Notes: generated from the sequence alone by a model not told the origin. A stretch of DNA of 64,000 nucleotides from Gnetum montanum (GCA_015680685.1 MNCI01017476.1:1611376-1675375); one strand, 5' to 3'. Positions 46,961 to 58,472 are shown, counted from the first letter of the stretch. Translations and numbers: made by a program.

Positions 46961-48330
46961 TTAGCATTGGTGACCCTCTCCCCCACGACCGAGTTGGAAG
47001 GAGGAGATCTAAAATAGAGAGCAGGGTTGTCCACCAACAGAGGTAGTATGAGTACTGGCTATCCTAGGCTCATGGAAAGGTTTGGTCTGTTGGATGTTGA
47101 TCAATAATCTCTTGTTTGGGCTTTCAGGTTTAAAGATCATCATGGCTCTTGAAGGAAAATTTTCATAGATAATATAAGGTCTTTCCCACAGCATTTAGAA
47201 TTTAGTGTGTTGTGGCACATATGTGGGATTCTAGTAGAGAACCTTATCTCCTAGTTGATATTTAACTTTCCTAATCCTTAAGTCATGATGTTGTTTATTG
47301 AAGGCCTTGTGCAACTCATTAGATGATAGGGTGGCTAGTCTATTTTCATCTAGCAAGTTAAGGTTCATCAACTGTTCATTTTGTGCTAGACTAAGGTCAA
47401 GATTGAGGTCACACACCATAGATAGTGTACAGAGTTTTGTTTGAATGGGAAGCATTGAAATTTTTCCATATACTAACTCATAGGGAGAGTAGCCTATAGG
47501 GGGTTTCCATGTGGAGTAGTATGCCCAAAGAGCATTGTTCAGTTTGGTGCTCCAGTCTCACCTATACTTGTTAATAGTCCATGTCAATATTTTTATAATC
47601 TCCCTATTGGTGACTTCAGCTTGACCATTCTCTTAGGGGTGATATGGTGTAGTTAGTTTATGCTCAACCCCTAAGCATTACATTAGTTTTCAAAAAGTCA
47701 CACCTATGAAGTGTGTACCATTATCCAAAATAAGTGCATGAGGCACACCAAACCTGTTTACAATTTGTTGTTGAACAAATCGTGTAGCGGTAGATGATGT
47801 ACAATCTGTAATAGTGGCTGCTTCTACCCATTTTGTAAAGTAGTCAATAACAACAACGATGTAAGCTTTTCCATTGGAAATTAGTGTAATGGGCCCCATA
47901 AAATAAATTCCCCATATGTCAAATGGTTTTAAGGGTTGAATCCATTGGTACGGACCCTCCATTCTAGTAGTCATTCAGCCATCACATTTATAGTGCTCAC
48001 AAGATTGGATGAAATTATGGGCATCCTGAAACAATGTAGGCCAATAATATCCTACAAGCAGGATTTTAATGGATTTTTTTCTCCTAGCATAATGACCCCC
48101 ACAAGGATCCTCATGAGCATCTTGGACATACTTTATATCAGGAATGCACTAGCAGACCAAGCCATCGAGACATACTTTATAAAGTTGCCCGTTGATTTCC
48201 ATAAAATACTTGGCTCGGTGAAGAACTGTTGTTTCTTTTTAATGTCTAACCCTTGTGGTGTTTGTTGTGTAAGGAGATAGATGAAAATACTACTATAACA
48301 ATTTGTCTCTATGGTCAATTGATTAGTTAT
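46961..48330 (-). pseudogene. Element D integrase
   Basis: Core 47974-47690: FDIWGIYFMGPI, AYIVVVIDYFTKWVEAATI, then VNRFGVPHALILDNGTHF, with the first two catalytic Asp residues in place. The zinc finger region lies at about 48250-47990, less well preserved. The C-terminal part (47455-47231) reads NLLDENRLATLSSNELHKAF and IRKVKYQLGDKVLY. A short tail (DNPALYFRSPPSNSVVGER, 47040-46980) is also conserved in E. Stops separate these blocks. Confidence 0.85.
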
Positions 48331-49640
48331 TACAACTACAAAGAGGATTCATCAGGAAAGCGATCAAAAAGTGGATGTTCATCCTCTTTGTTGTCCCATC
48401 GCAACTGAGATAAATGATTAGTAATAACGTTCTTGGTGCCTTTACAATCAATCATTATAAGATCAAACTCTTTCAAGATTACGAGCCATTGTATGCTGCA
48501 AGGGCTCACCATTGGTTTATTCAGTAGGAACCAAATTGCACTATGGTCTATGTGTATAAATACCTTATAGCCCAATACATAGTTCCTAAACTTATCTAGT
48601 GCAAACACTACAGCCATTAATTCCTTCTCTATTGTAGTGTAGTTGAGTTATGCACCAGTAATACTCCTACTTGCACAGTGGATGTAATAGGATCATTTCT
48701 AGTCATCTAACTATGTAAGTACAGCACCTAGAGCATAGTTTGATGTATCAGTCATTATATGGAATGGTTTGGACTAGTCAAGAACTTGTAGAATAGGTGT
48801 TTCTACGAGCTTTTGTTTTAAAGTTTGGAAAGCTAGTTCACATTCCCTGGTCCACTCGAAAGGTATGTCCTTTTTCATTAGTTCCACCAATGGTTTTGCA
48901 ACCTTTGAAAAGTTCTCAACGAACCTTCTATAATAGCTAGTGTGTCCAAGGAATGACCAAATATCTTTTACAGTTTCAGGTTGATGGGTAATTCCTTGGA
49001 TAACTTTGATCTTTTCAAAGTCTACCTCTATCCCTATTTGTGAAATCTTATGCCCTAATACAATGCCTTCTTGGACCATTAAATGGATTTTTTGGTAGTT
49101 GAGCCTTAAATTGGTTTCTACAAATCATTTTAGTACTTTCTCTAACCAATCCAAGGCTTGATCAAAGTTCACTCCATAGGTGGAGAAGTCATCCATGAAG
49201 ACCTCCACACCATTTCCTATCTGCTATTGGAATATGCTTAGAACTAGTCGTTGAAATGTTGTAGGAGCATTGCACAAGCCAAATGGCATTTGTTTGTATG
49301 CAAATGTTCCCCAAGGGCTTGTGAATGTAGTCTTGACTTAATCTTTTGGGGCTATTTGAATTTTTTTGTATCCACTGTACGCATCCATAAAACTATAGTA
49401 GCAATGCCCTACAATGGTGTCTAAGACTTGGTCGACGAATGGCAATGGAAAGTGGTCTTTAAATGTTGCCATGTTTAGTAGCCTAAAGTCTATACACACC
49501 CTCCATTTACCTTCCTTCTTAGGCACAATTACTAAGGGAATGACCCATTCACTGTCAGCAATGGGGTAAATGAACCTAGCTTTTAGAAGCTATTCAATTT
49601 CTTCCTTAACCACTTGCTTAAGCTTTGGGTTCAATCATCT
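48331..49640 (-). pseudogene. Element D reverse transcriptase and RNase H
   Basis: RT: WRVCIDFRLLNMATFKDHFP, CYYSFMDAYSGYKKIQIAPK (49526-49338), FMDD at 49188-49199, then the connection segment VLGHKISQIGIEVDFEKIKV and IWSFLGHTSYYRRFVENFSK (49079-48774, 101 codons open). RNase H 48617-48336: VFALDKFRNYVLGYKVFIHI, FLLNKPMVSP and VITNHLSQL, where the final Asp of the usual D-H-L motif reads Asn. The best preserved RT in the window, but still interrupted. Confidence 0.9.
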
Positions 49641-50129
49641 TTGCAGTTTTCGTCGAGGCTTCATGGAGGGGTCAGTGTAAATTCTATGTTGGCATATCCT
49701 AGGGTCTATTCTAGTTAATTCGGGATATGACCAAGCAAAGGCTTTTGACCATTTTTTTACCATTTCCAGTAGTCTTTCCTTTTATTGAGGAGCTAGCTTC
49801 GCATTGCTGATTACTGGTTTTCCATACTTAAGAAATGTGTATTCCATACCAGTGGGCAATGGTTTTAACTAAAGGGGCTCCTATTTAAACTTATCATGGA
49901 TTTCCAACTTCCCTTAGTTGATATTTCCAATGTTAGGGCTTGGAAGTTGGCAATGGACTTGCTCTAATGTATCTATGCCATCGATGTAAGTGTAAGTCAA
50001 ATCCTCAGTTGGTTCCATGCATGTAGTTGAACTACTCTCTTGATCAACTGTCAGCCACTAGGTGCCTTCCTATCTTGTGGCTGCTGCATATAGGCATCTT
50101 TGTATGTTAGTCACTTGTGCACACTGGTT

Positions 50130-50830
50130 GCATGTAGGCAATTTTTAACGTTGTATAAACTAGGACTTCTACACACAATTACACCCTGTGTCACTATATG
50201 CGATGCATGGAACTTTCTTCTTCTCGATCTTTCCAAACATATTCTCCTTTGATAGTTCCAAAGAAAGATCAAGGATTCCTAGGCACATGCCAATCGTGCT
50301 TAGCCATGCTCTTCCCATTATTATTGGGAAGTTCCCCTTACCAATGTTGACCTGAATCACTAGGAAATCAGCTAGATACAACTATCCACAAATAGTGGTA
50401 ACAATGTCCTCCACTAGTCCTGATGGGACAGTGATGGACTAGTTGGCCAGCTCTAGATGAATGGTACTCTTTTTTAGTGGAGGTAGGTTCTAGGCCTTGT
50501 AAATTTCTTGGGAGATTAAGTTGACACCAGAACCTGAATCTAAAAGAACCTTACACGGTTCATTCCCAGCAATTTGTAGATATATAAGAGGACTCCCAAG
50601 ATTAAAGATTTTCCTAGGAAGATAACCAACTTTTATCCAATCGGTGATGGCATGAGTTAACATGACCGTACGCATTGGACTTAGTGTTTGGTTTGAAGGG
50701 AGTTCCGAAGTTTTGATTGGAAATGAGGCATCTAAGGGATTAGCTGCTTGTGGTTGCAAGGACTTAGTTGGACTGTTGGCTCTAAAGAAAGGTCTTTTCT
50801 TCATGCATTTTTTAGAACCAACAGTATATT
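50130..50830 (-). pseudogene. Element D protease region
   Basis: A 104-codon frame (50804-50490) holds the linker and the intact aspartic protease active site LLDSGSGVNLIS near 50540-50510. The C-terminal segment (50381-50169) reads MYLADFLVIQVNIGKGNFPI, GRAWLSTI and LSLELSKENMFGKIEKK. Bases 49641-50129 form the linker to RT and have no extra domain. Confidence 0.85.
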
Positions 50831-51259
50831 GAGTGTTAATAGCCCTTGTAGCATTACATTGCTGCAGCTGGGTAGGGAGCTCACCCTACATATCTGGAGT
50901 AGGTGGTAATGGAGATATGGATGGAAGAGATGCAACCGAATGAGAAGGATAGTATGTTTGTGGAACATCACCCCTAGCAAAATAATTTCTATAGTACTCA
51001 TAGGCTTGGTAGTGAGGCTAAGGAGTGACGTGACCAATAGAGTCACGAGGAGAGATCAACTGTTGCATGTAATATTCATACGGGTAAAGTTGACAGTAAG
51101 GATACTATTGCCATGGTGGTGGCATTCCCCATGATTGTGGGTATTTCCACTATTGATACTACTCAACTAGTTTTAGTGGAGTTCCACTTGGATAATACGT
51201 CAAGGGTTGGTGAAACTGTCTTGGGTTGCCTTGAGGATAAGGCAACCTTCGGGGTGTTT

Positions 51260-53205
51260 TCCTTCTGTTCAATCATGAGTTGAGTGCATACACCCTATAC
51301 TCCTGCAGATGTGAGATTATAGGGCAACATCCCTTAGGATGGTCATATTGGCATCGCTCACATCCACCCATCATTGTCTGTATCCAAATCCACAACCTCT
51401 TTGATGATGGCAACTTTTCCCTTCCCCTTGTTGCATGCATATTCTCCTCTTTTTTTTTTTTTTGCTCTTTTCTCATTCACTACCTTGCTCTCTAGACTCC
51501 TCTACTATTATGAGAACAGTTTGAAATCTATTATCTAGGGAGTCCCACATTTGGTCCACCTTTGCCAATACTTATTATGCAATTTTTTGAATGGACAAAG
51601 TTTTCCTATTCACCATCTCTTCAAGTGGTGACTCTTCTTCATCCTCACAAAATCTAACTCCCTTCTTTTGGAGGGAAGCATCTCTGTTGTATTCCTCTGC
51701 ACTCTCTCTTTTCCTTAACTCACCTTCCTCTTTAGCAACTTGCTCTAATAATCTTTGTACTTGATGGGCCCTAAGCTCAGATTGTCTTCCTTAGGAATAG
51801 GTCCCAAGGGTTCTTTGCATTTCATGCCTAAGCCCATATACGAGATGGCATAGTTGATCCCTTTGTGAGTAATCATGGCCTAGGCAACGATGCAACAATG
51901 CATAATATCGGTCCATGGCAAAATCCAAGGGTTCATGCCCACCTTGTTTCCATCCTTGGATTTGCTTACATAGGTTGGGCACTCAGGAGTATATTTGATA
52001 CTTATCATTAAATAGTTCTACCATGGTACTCCACCTGTGAATGGATTCTGGTTCTAAGGACTGGTACTAGCTTTTCACTTCTTTGATCAGTGTCCATGGG
52101 AACAACTTAAGTTTTTGCCATTTTTTTTCTATGTTTTGCAAGGCACATGCATCATAGAATGCTTGTAGATGATTCTGAGGATCAATGTTGTATCCCCCTT
52201 TGAATCATGGGATATTGTTCATATCTAATCTCTTGATCCTACTATCTTTTTGGTGCCTTTTTTGAATTCTAACGACCTAGGTTATGTCTAGCATACTTTG
52301 GGTAGCGAGTAGGGGTTCATTGTGATCATACTGTATGTGGCATCTATGATGCCTATGTTGTTTCCTACTCTCCCTTATTTTGTGTTGTGATTCTCTAGAA
52401 TTTCCTCATCCCATTTCTCAATTGTTTCATCTGTGATCTCTGTTCTGCTTACTATTATCCTCATTGTCTTTTTCCTTATGACTGCATATAGATCCTAAAG
52501 GAGAGGGTGAAGGAGATGATGAAGGTGAAGAAGAAGGATAACCATCACCATGATGGTGCCTGCTACCTTCTCTTCGCTGGTCACGGCCTCACTCGCGATT
52601 ATGATCAGAATGTCCATCTTTATTATGCATTTGTGTTCCTTTTTGGGATCCTTTGTGTCCGTTGGTATCAGAACCTAGATTATGGATGGTTGAGTGAAGG
52701 TTCTAATACACAACCCCTTGACCAAAGTCAATGGGAGGAACATCGTTTTGTGGGAAACCTCCCAAGGCAAGTTCACCATCCTTATTTTCACTTAAGACGT
52801 GTGGGACATCCTGTGACCACTTACCCTTCATAGACTTGTGATGTCTCTCCTATTGTAGGTCCCTTTGACATTGTGCCTCCGTGGGTAGATACCCTCTCAA
52901 GTCTTGTTCATGCACAACGTATTCTTCTTGTAAATGTTGCATGCCAATTCATGTGAGAGCATGAAGAAGCATGCTCAAGACTGAGCGATCAGGAGATAAC
53001 ACTATGTTACCTTCTAAATCTCGCCAACACAGTGTTCATCCTGATGGAGGATAAAGGTAAAGTTTGGTACATATTCATCAGGATGAACATATACCACATG
53101 GAACTACTGGGGTACTAGCAGATCATCATCATGTGTACTACACCTCTGATTGTTTCCTATATCAGACCTAGGTGGTAAAGCACTTTCTTAAGAAGAAGAA
53201 GACAT
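51260..53205 (-). pseudogene. Element D gag
   Basis: The start ATG at 53205 (plus-strand CAT 53203-53205) opens MSSSS then a stop. The family block DEYVPNFTFILHQDE follows near 53080-53040. The capsid core has CKQIQGWKQGGHEPLDFAMD and YALLHRCLGHDYSQRDQLCH (51982-51791). The zinc knuckle at 51324-51362 reads CERCQYDHPKGCC, then SHLQEYRVYALN. The spacing Cys-2-Cys-3-His-3-Cys differs from the usual 2-4-4. A Lys/His/Asp-rich linker lies near 52500. Several stops. Confidence 0.8.
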
Positions 53206-53324
53206 GATTGTCTATGTAGTGTGCAATATTCTTGTTTTTAATAATTGTAAGATAACCAACCCTAAGGGTTCATTTCAACGATGAGAAAGATTTTCTAATT
53301 TCTAATTAGCACACAAACAACAAG

Positions 53325-53344
53325 GTCCCTGGCAACAGCACCAA
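53325..53344 (-). other. Element D primer-binding site
   Basis: Plus strand GTCCCTGGCAACAGCACCAA, in element sense TTGGTGCTGTTGCCAGGGAC. It differs from the tRNA-Asp-type TGGCGCCGTTGCCGGGGAC only by C-to-T or G-to-A type changes. Directly abuts the LTR. Confidence 0.9.
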
Positions 53345-54182
53345 TGATGAGTGGCAAGGTATCCCTATGCTCAACCATACGAATACGAGCGTACATGCAC
53401 AATCTGGTCGAATTCCAAGGACCAAGTGCTTATGTGCTTTTGTGGAACAAGGACGGGTTAGTTAATCATTGTCTTCTCAAGCTTACTTGTATGGCACGAT
53501 TGTATGGTTAAGTAAACTTGAGGTATATGATTTTTATGGATTTTATGTTTTTATGTCTCGGTGCTGCAAAGGGAGAAGCAAACTAATTAAGTAACTATCT
53601 TAACTTAACTAATTGGCTACACTCTAACTAGTCCTAACATTAGCATCCGTTCCCACTTACTGTGCACATCCTAAACCAGTGTCACACTACTAGGATTACC
53701 AAACACTAATTGTTACTAGGTTACCAAGTGTTCCATGCATGCTCGAAGTGGTCATACTTAGTGTGCTTACTTAGGAGAGATTAATAGGGTGAGAGAGAGA
53801 ACATTAATTAACTAAGGAAAAAATTAATTACTACAAATAACATTAATTAAGCTATTCCAAATGCTGCAAGGTTTATCACAAAGTTCATCTTTATTGTCGT
53901 ACATAAGGTGTGCTTAGGTACACAATGCTTGAATAAAGATCTGTTCACTTTATGACTCCTACTACGAGCACTCAAAAATAATTCTCTCTCTGGAAAGGAA
54001 AAAAAGGAAATATTTTGGGTAAGGAACTAAGACTAATTGCCAAAACCAAGTGTGCCCACCTCTTATTTATAGGAAACGAGGCAGGTCCTAATATCGAATG
54101 CCCAATATCACTTGGAAGGCTCCGATATTGCAGACCTAATATCGCAAATGCGATATCGCAGTCTCGATATCACGGTTCATCA
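53345..54182 (-). repeat. Element D 5' LTR (838 bp)
   Basis: Plus strand starts TGATGAGTGGCAAGGTATCC and ends ACGGTTCATCA. TATA box near 54064-54072. The U3 array at 54090-54171 keeps a few CpGs (CGATATCG). Confidence 0.92.
54090..54171 (-). promoter_or_regulatory. 14-bp GATATC array in D 5' LTR U3
   Basis: (G/A)ATAT(C/T) sites at 54090, 54104, 54124, 54138, 54152 and 54166, with spacings 14, 20, 14, 14, 14. Identical in layout to the partner LTR, although the sites themselves have drifted (AATATC, GATATT). Confidence 0.85.
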
Positions 54183-54757
54183 ACCTTATTACCCTCAAGC
54201 CAATGAATAAGCAAAAGCAAGCAACAAGTCCATCATCAACTTACTCAAAAAGATGCTCAACAATAGCAAGCACAAATGGCATGAGAGGCTTGTCCATGCA
54301 TTGTAAGATACAGAATGACATATTGCATGGCAACTAGTATGACCCCTTATAGCTTGGTTTATGGTTCTAAAGTTGTTTTACCTATTTAATTGCAAGTGTC
54401 TTCACTCTGAGTAGCCTTGACCAACTTCATCAATGATGAGAAAAACAAGGCATTATGAACAACAACCCTAGACTTAGTGGAGGAGCAATGTATGTAGGCA
54501 CTTGCTCACATCGAGCACTATCAAGAGAGGCAGAAGCTACAACATCACCATAACTTGATCATGTGCAAGACCAAGGAGGGTAACCTAGTCCTCAAAGCTT
54601 CCCATGAGCATGTAGACAAATTCTCAGCCAATTGGAAAGTGTCCTTCCTTGTCACCAAAGCCTATGGAAACAATGCATTTAGAATAGTTGATATGGATGG
54701 GAATGAGTTGGCCAATCCAATCAACCATTCCTATCTAAAGCCATACTACATGTAGCT
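54183..54757 (+). pseudogene. Element O integrase, second part
   Basis: Resumes after D with YYPQANE (54188 onward), the segment that carries the third catalytic Glu in QAE-type motifs. Here it reads a stop then AKASNK, so the Glu is lost. The C-terminal part is open at 54555-54755: LKASHEHVDKFSANWKVSFL, AYGNNAFRIVDMDG and NPINHSYLKPYYM, a GPY/F-type C-terminal domain ending near 54755. Confidence 0.8.
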
Positions 54758-54999
54758 GAAAAATGATCAATAAGCAAGCCTACTTTCAATAGTTTGCTAT
54801 GACCTTAAATTGGTAACATAGCCTGCTAGGGCCTTAAACTAATACCATGGCCCACCACAGCCTTAAACTTGTAGCATTAGTGACCTAGATAGCTTGATTT
54901 TATCCTTCATGTGGCCTATATGCATTGTAACATTATAATATGTAGTGGTATTTTGTATTCTTTGTCAATGTCTCTTGGATAAATCTTCCAAACACCAAC
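54758..54999 (+). other. Element O 3' tail with ~30-bp degenerate repeats
   Basis: Noncoding. Units around ATAGCCTGCTAGGGCCTTAA and ATGGCCCACCACAGCCTTAA (54795-54885) repeat about every 30 bp, and resemble 360-425 and 41150-41190. Confidence 0.55.
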
Positions 55000-55012
55000 A
55001 AAGAGGGGCCAT
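55000..55012 (+). other. Element O polypurine tract
   Basis: AAAGAGGGGCCAT immediately before the TG of the 3' LTR at 55013. Confidence 0.75.
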
Positions 55013-56463
55013 TGAAACACCACAAAAGTTTGCATCTTATAGTCAATTTTCATCATGTAGCTTTCAACCCATGAAACCCAAGGCAAAACTTCATTGTAAA
55101 TGTAAAGATTATAATCCACAGTGGGCAATTTCACATACTTTATACTTTTGGGACTAAGAAATGCCTCACAAGTGGTTAAAGCCTCATTCCCCAAGTGAAA
55201 AAAAGTCACCTAATATCTATATTTGGGCTTGGGGGTCGAAAATACCTTTTGGAATGCCAAAAATGACAATTTGATGGGTTTCATGGGGGTATAGATTTTT
55301 CTACAGTGGAAACACTTGCAGGAGGTAAATCTCACCTACCCCTAGCATGAAGAGGTGGGAAGTTTCCCCTCAGCTTGGAAACTTCCCTCCCCCTCTCCCT
55401 TAGCATGGAGATTACATGCTCAACCTAGAAACCTTCCCCCTTAGCGTGGAAGCCATAATAGCCAAATTTCATCACTCTAAGCACTCCAACATCAACCAAC
55501 CACTTTAGCAAAGATGGTAGAAGACTTAGCATAGAAGATTCATCTCCAATGTAGAAGGTGTGCCCCCATTACTATTTATAGTAAATGGAATGGCCATGGG
55601 GGAGGCACTTACTATATATGATAACCCACAAATTTAGGCACTCATCTCACCTGAACAAGGAAAAAATTTGCAGTGATTTGGCAGCCACTTTGCAGCCCCA
55701 TTCATGGCCTAAAACCTATAAAAACTAGCCTCAACCACCATTTACAAGTTCAGCAATTCTTTGAAACAATTTAGCAATTTTTAACATGGTTTAGCACTTG
55801 AATACATTAATCATACATACATTTTTCCAAGCAATAATTCCACACTTGGGGCATTTTCAAGCACTCAAGAGCTCTTGCAATCTCCCATGTTTGCATTCGC
55901 TTGAACCCCAACATGGAAGCATTATCACCCTGAGACATATGAATTTTTGGTGTTCATGTTGCACTTATAGGGTTCCCAAATCCCAATGTGGAGCAATCTA
56001 GCATCCAAGTAGTGACCAATGTTACAAATCTAAAGCAACAACATAGGAGGTTCAATAGCATCAAAAGTGGTAGGACATCCAGATCAGAGAGTTGACTACA
56101 TTGACTTCAACGAACCCTAAACCCCCATCCAAGTAAACCCCCTTATTATCCATTTAGGCATCATTTGTACACATTTCTCAACTTATTCTTTATTTTTTCT
56201 TAATAAATTTTTAGGTTTTGGGTTTTGTGTGCAAACTATATTTCTTTATTTTCTATGCATTATTCAGATATGTTATTAGTTTTTGCATTTCACTTCATTA
56301 CACTATTTTGCAAACCCCCCAAGTCCGTAGTTGATTTACCAAACCAGCTAAGTTACCTCAAATCCCATTTTCTCATGGAGGCCCTCAGGATTTGAGGTTG
56401 AGGACTACTATGCACTAGATCCATTGGTCTTTATTCCAATGATCAATTTTTTTTGTCACAACA
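55013..56463 (+). repeat. Element O 3' LTR (1451 bp)
   Basis: Starts TGAAACACCACAAAAG and ends GTCACAACA, followed by AAATG, the target duplication shared with 15572-15576. Homologous to 28654-30244. AATAAATTTTT near 56203 is a likely polyadenylation signal. Confidence 0.88.
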
Positions 56464-56911
56464 AAATGGAAAGAACAAGGTTGTTGAAACAAGAGATTTT
56501 GAAACCAAAATTTGCATACTTCAAGAAGTTGCTAACTTAGAAAAAGAAGAATTTCAAGATGAAAGCAAATGGGAATTATGCTTCGATGGTCTTTATAACT
56601 CCAAAGGTGTAACTAATGATTCTCTACAGATTTTCAATGCAATTTCTCTATCTTTCTCTTATACTAACAACAAGGCCGAATATGAAGCTTTGAGTATTAG
56701 AATTAAAACATCATTTGAAAACTGGAAGGATATACTTTCTAGAAATAATGCTATAAAGGATAACATAAGGACTAAAGAAGTGGGAGCATCAATAAAACAA
56801 GATGAAGAAAGGAAAGCTTGGGTGACACCAGAAATTAAGTATGATAGAACCCAAGATAAGAAGATTCTTAAGAGCGTCACTTTGACCACTCTCATCCCTT
56901 CTATTGAGTAG
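56464..56911 (+). pseudogene. Element F additional RNase H, resumed after O
   Basis: From 56469 the frame reads GKNKVVETRDFETKICILQE, then KWELCFDGLYNSKG (about 56570) and SYTNNKAEYEAL (56662-56697). These are the first two motifs of a Tat-type additional RNase H, with the first catalytic Asp (FDG) and Glu (AEYEAL) kept. The later motifs are replaced by a Lys/Glu-rich tail ending at 56911. The first codons of the open frame (56453-56463) belong to O's LTR. No RT or integrase lies between here and the polypurine tract, so F is non-autonomous. Confidence 0.7.
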
Positions 56912-57105
56912 CTTATGCTATAACTTCACTTGTACAGTTTTTGTTTTCATTTCTTAATAATGAGGAGTTTATATCATTGAACCTTAAGTTCAATGGGAAT
57001 TTTCCTACAAAAAGATTTACCGTTTTCCACTATAAAGAGTTCAATAAAAGCTTCAATTATAGTTTAGTTTAAAACAAAGCTTGCATAAATTTCTTTAAGC
57101 CTTTT

Positions 57106-57119
57106 AATGGGGGTAGAAA
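57106..57119 (+). other. Element F polypurine tract
   Basis: AATGGGGGTAGAAA directly before TGTTGG at 57120. Confidence 0.7.
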
Positions 57120-57403
57120 TGTTGGCACATTTTGGCCATTTCATGGAACAGAATAGTATAAGTTTATAAAGGAGTGTCTAGTAAGTGCTAATAGACCAAA
57201 GGAGCCTTGGTTAATATTCATAGCACGTTGTGTTATGGGTTATTCTTCTGGTATGCAAAAGAAGGCTTGTTTGAGGAACCAATAGGAAGAGAAAGTCTGC
57301 AACACCTCCAAAATACAAAAATACAGGGTTGATATTGCATTCTTTAGTCATGTTCATAATAATGAATGGACGTGTTCCATTTACAAGAACACATGTGTGA
57401 ATG

Positions 57404-57511
57404 ATGAAAAATCAAATCATTTTTGTATTATCCAATTATTCATGTGGTTGCTTCTGGTGAAAAATCAAATCATTTTTGTATTATCCAATTATTCATGTGG
57501 TTGCTTCTGGT
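57404..57511. repeat. 54-bp tandem duplication in F 3' LTR
   Basis: The unit starting TGAAAAATCAAATCATTTTT occurs at 57404-57457 and 57458-57511 and is almost perfectly repeated, so it is recent compared with the decay around it. Confidence 0.9.
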
Positions 57512-57642
57512 GGGGGTAGCCATCCGAGCAAGTTTAGCACATTGAAAACGTGGTAATATTATTATTTAAGAGTGGTTCCATAAACGGAGCCAAGTCAAGC
57601 GTCTCATGAGCTTCAGCCTAGGGGATACTATGGCCATTGTGA

Positions 57643-57772
57643 GAGGCCACCGTGACGCTGCCAAAGGGAATCCTCAACAGCTCCTTCTTCACTGACCACC
57701 CCATCAAGGAGTCCGCCAACCAGTTCATGTTTAATCGTGCCATTGGCTTGACTCGGTTCGGTGATTACCGAG
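57643..57772 (+). pseudogene. Possible exon fragment of a captured gene (unrecognised)
   Basis: An open stretch with natural-looking composition reads TVTLPKGILNSSFF, DHPIKESANQFMFNRAIGLT and RFGDYR, then meets a splice-donor-like CGAG/GTAGAA at 57772/57773; reading through gives a stop about 20 bases later. Upstream it is bounded by a TGA at 57640 and a possible acceptor AG. I do not recognise the protein. It could be chance in a GC-richer segment. Confidence 0.3.
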
Positions 57773-58265
57773 GTAGAATTGCAGTCATGTGAGGCAGGCG
57801 CATGGCTGATTAAGTAATTTGCAGAAGGCAAACTCCATCTGCAATTACTTGACCGTTTCGGCATGCATGCACAGTGGGCGCAACCCGTGGAACGTGCAGC
57901 TTGCTGAACAGTGGATGAGCTACAGCTGCAGAGAGGAACGTGAACTTGTTCAGTGGCTGTATTTCGACAACATTCTACGGTCCATACTTCGGTAACTCGA
58001 CGGCCTGGTGCGCCTACTGAATGCCATATTTTCAGAGCACTAAATACACAGGTCAACGAGACCGACGGTAATGTTACTGAGTCTCTAGTGATAGCGCGTA
58101 GGCCAAACCAGCGGTAGCGATTGGACGACATTGATCCCAACCGCGCGTTTAAATTTGGGCCTTCATAGCACCAGAACCTCATGGCAGATTCCTGCATAGA
58201 TACAAATTGCATCCGTGCTCGGGTCTGATCCGTTGCAGAGGTAAGGGTTACGGTTTAGTTGAAGA

Positions 58266-58472
58266 ATGCTTCTATGGCCCGCACTTTTCTTTGCCACATC
58301 CTACTCGCCCGCCGTTCTTCCAGACGTTTCCCATTTTCCCCTAGTGGTCGCCATTGCAAGTGTGCCGTTGGGGATCCCCTTGAACTTCAGCAGGAAGCAC
58401 AAGCCTGAACATGTTGCAGTGAATTTGGGAAAATTGATCGCACAAGATGCTGAACACCTTGAATCCGCGTAA
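58266..58472 (+). pseudogene. Possible 3' exon of a captured gene (unrecognised)
   Basis: A 68-codon frame: a hydrophobic N-terminal part (LLWPALFFATSYSPAVLP ... FPLVVAIASVPLGIPL), then FSRKHKPEHVAVNLGKLIAQ and a short acidic end. The last ~20 codons are also present at 11610-11672 in F's 5' LTR with CpGs lost and the stop at the same place, so the fragment was in the LTR before F inserted. A GTAAGG donor-like site lies upstream at 58240. No family recognised. Confidence 0.35.

Larger units (their letters stand above)
44263..54182 (-). mobile_element. Element D: complete Athila-like retrotransposon
   Basis: LTRs 44263-45099 and 53345-54182 (837 and 838 bp) start TGATGAG and end TTCATCA on the plus strand. 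Target duplication ACCTT at 44258-44262 and 54183-54187. In its own direction: LTR, PBS, gag, protease, RT, RNase H, integrase, spacer with a second polypurine-like motif, polypurine tract, LTR. It has the best preserved protein segments of the three internal Athila-like copies. Inserted in O's integrase. Confidence 0.92.
15577..56463 (+). mobile_element. Element O: Tat/Ogre-like LTR retrotransposon, host of B, E and D
   Basis: Boundaries TG (15577) to CA (56463) are flanked by the 5-bp duplication AAATG (15572-15576 and 56464-56468). Order: LTR (split after 8 bp by B), primer site 30251, gag 31781-33622, [E], RT 41396-42330, RNase H and additional RNase H 42540-43480, integrase 43690-44262, [D], integrase end 54188-54757, polypurine tract, 3' LTR. 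The additional RNase H identifies the Tat lineage. Protease is missing. All frames carry stops. Confidence 0.85.

Noticed and set aside
57628-58212. A 194-codon minus-strand open frame, the longest in the window
   Set aside because: It lies in the GC-richer, CpG-retaining segment where chance frames are longer, is Ser/Cys/Thr-rich, shows no domain-like pattern, and overlaps better coding-like fragments on the plus strand.
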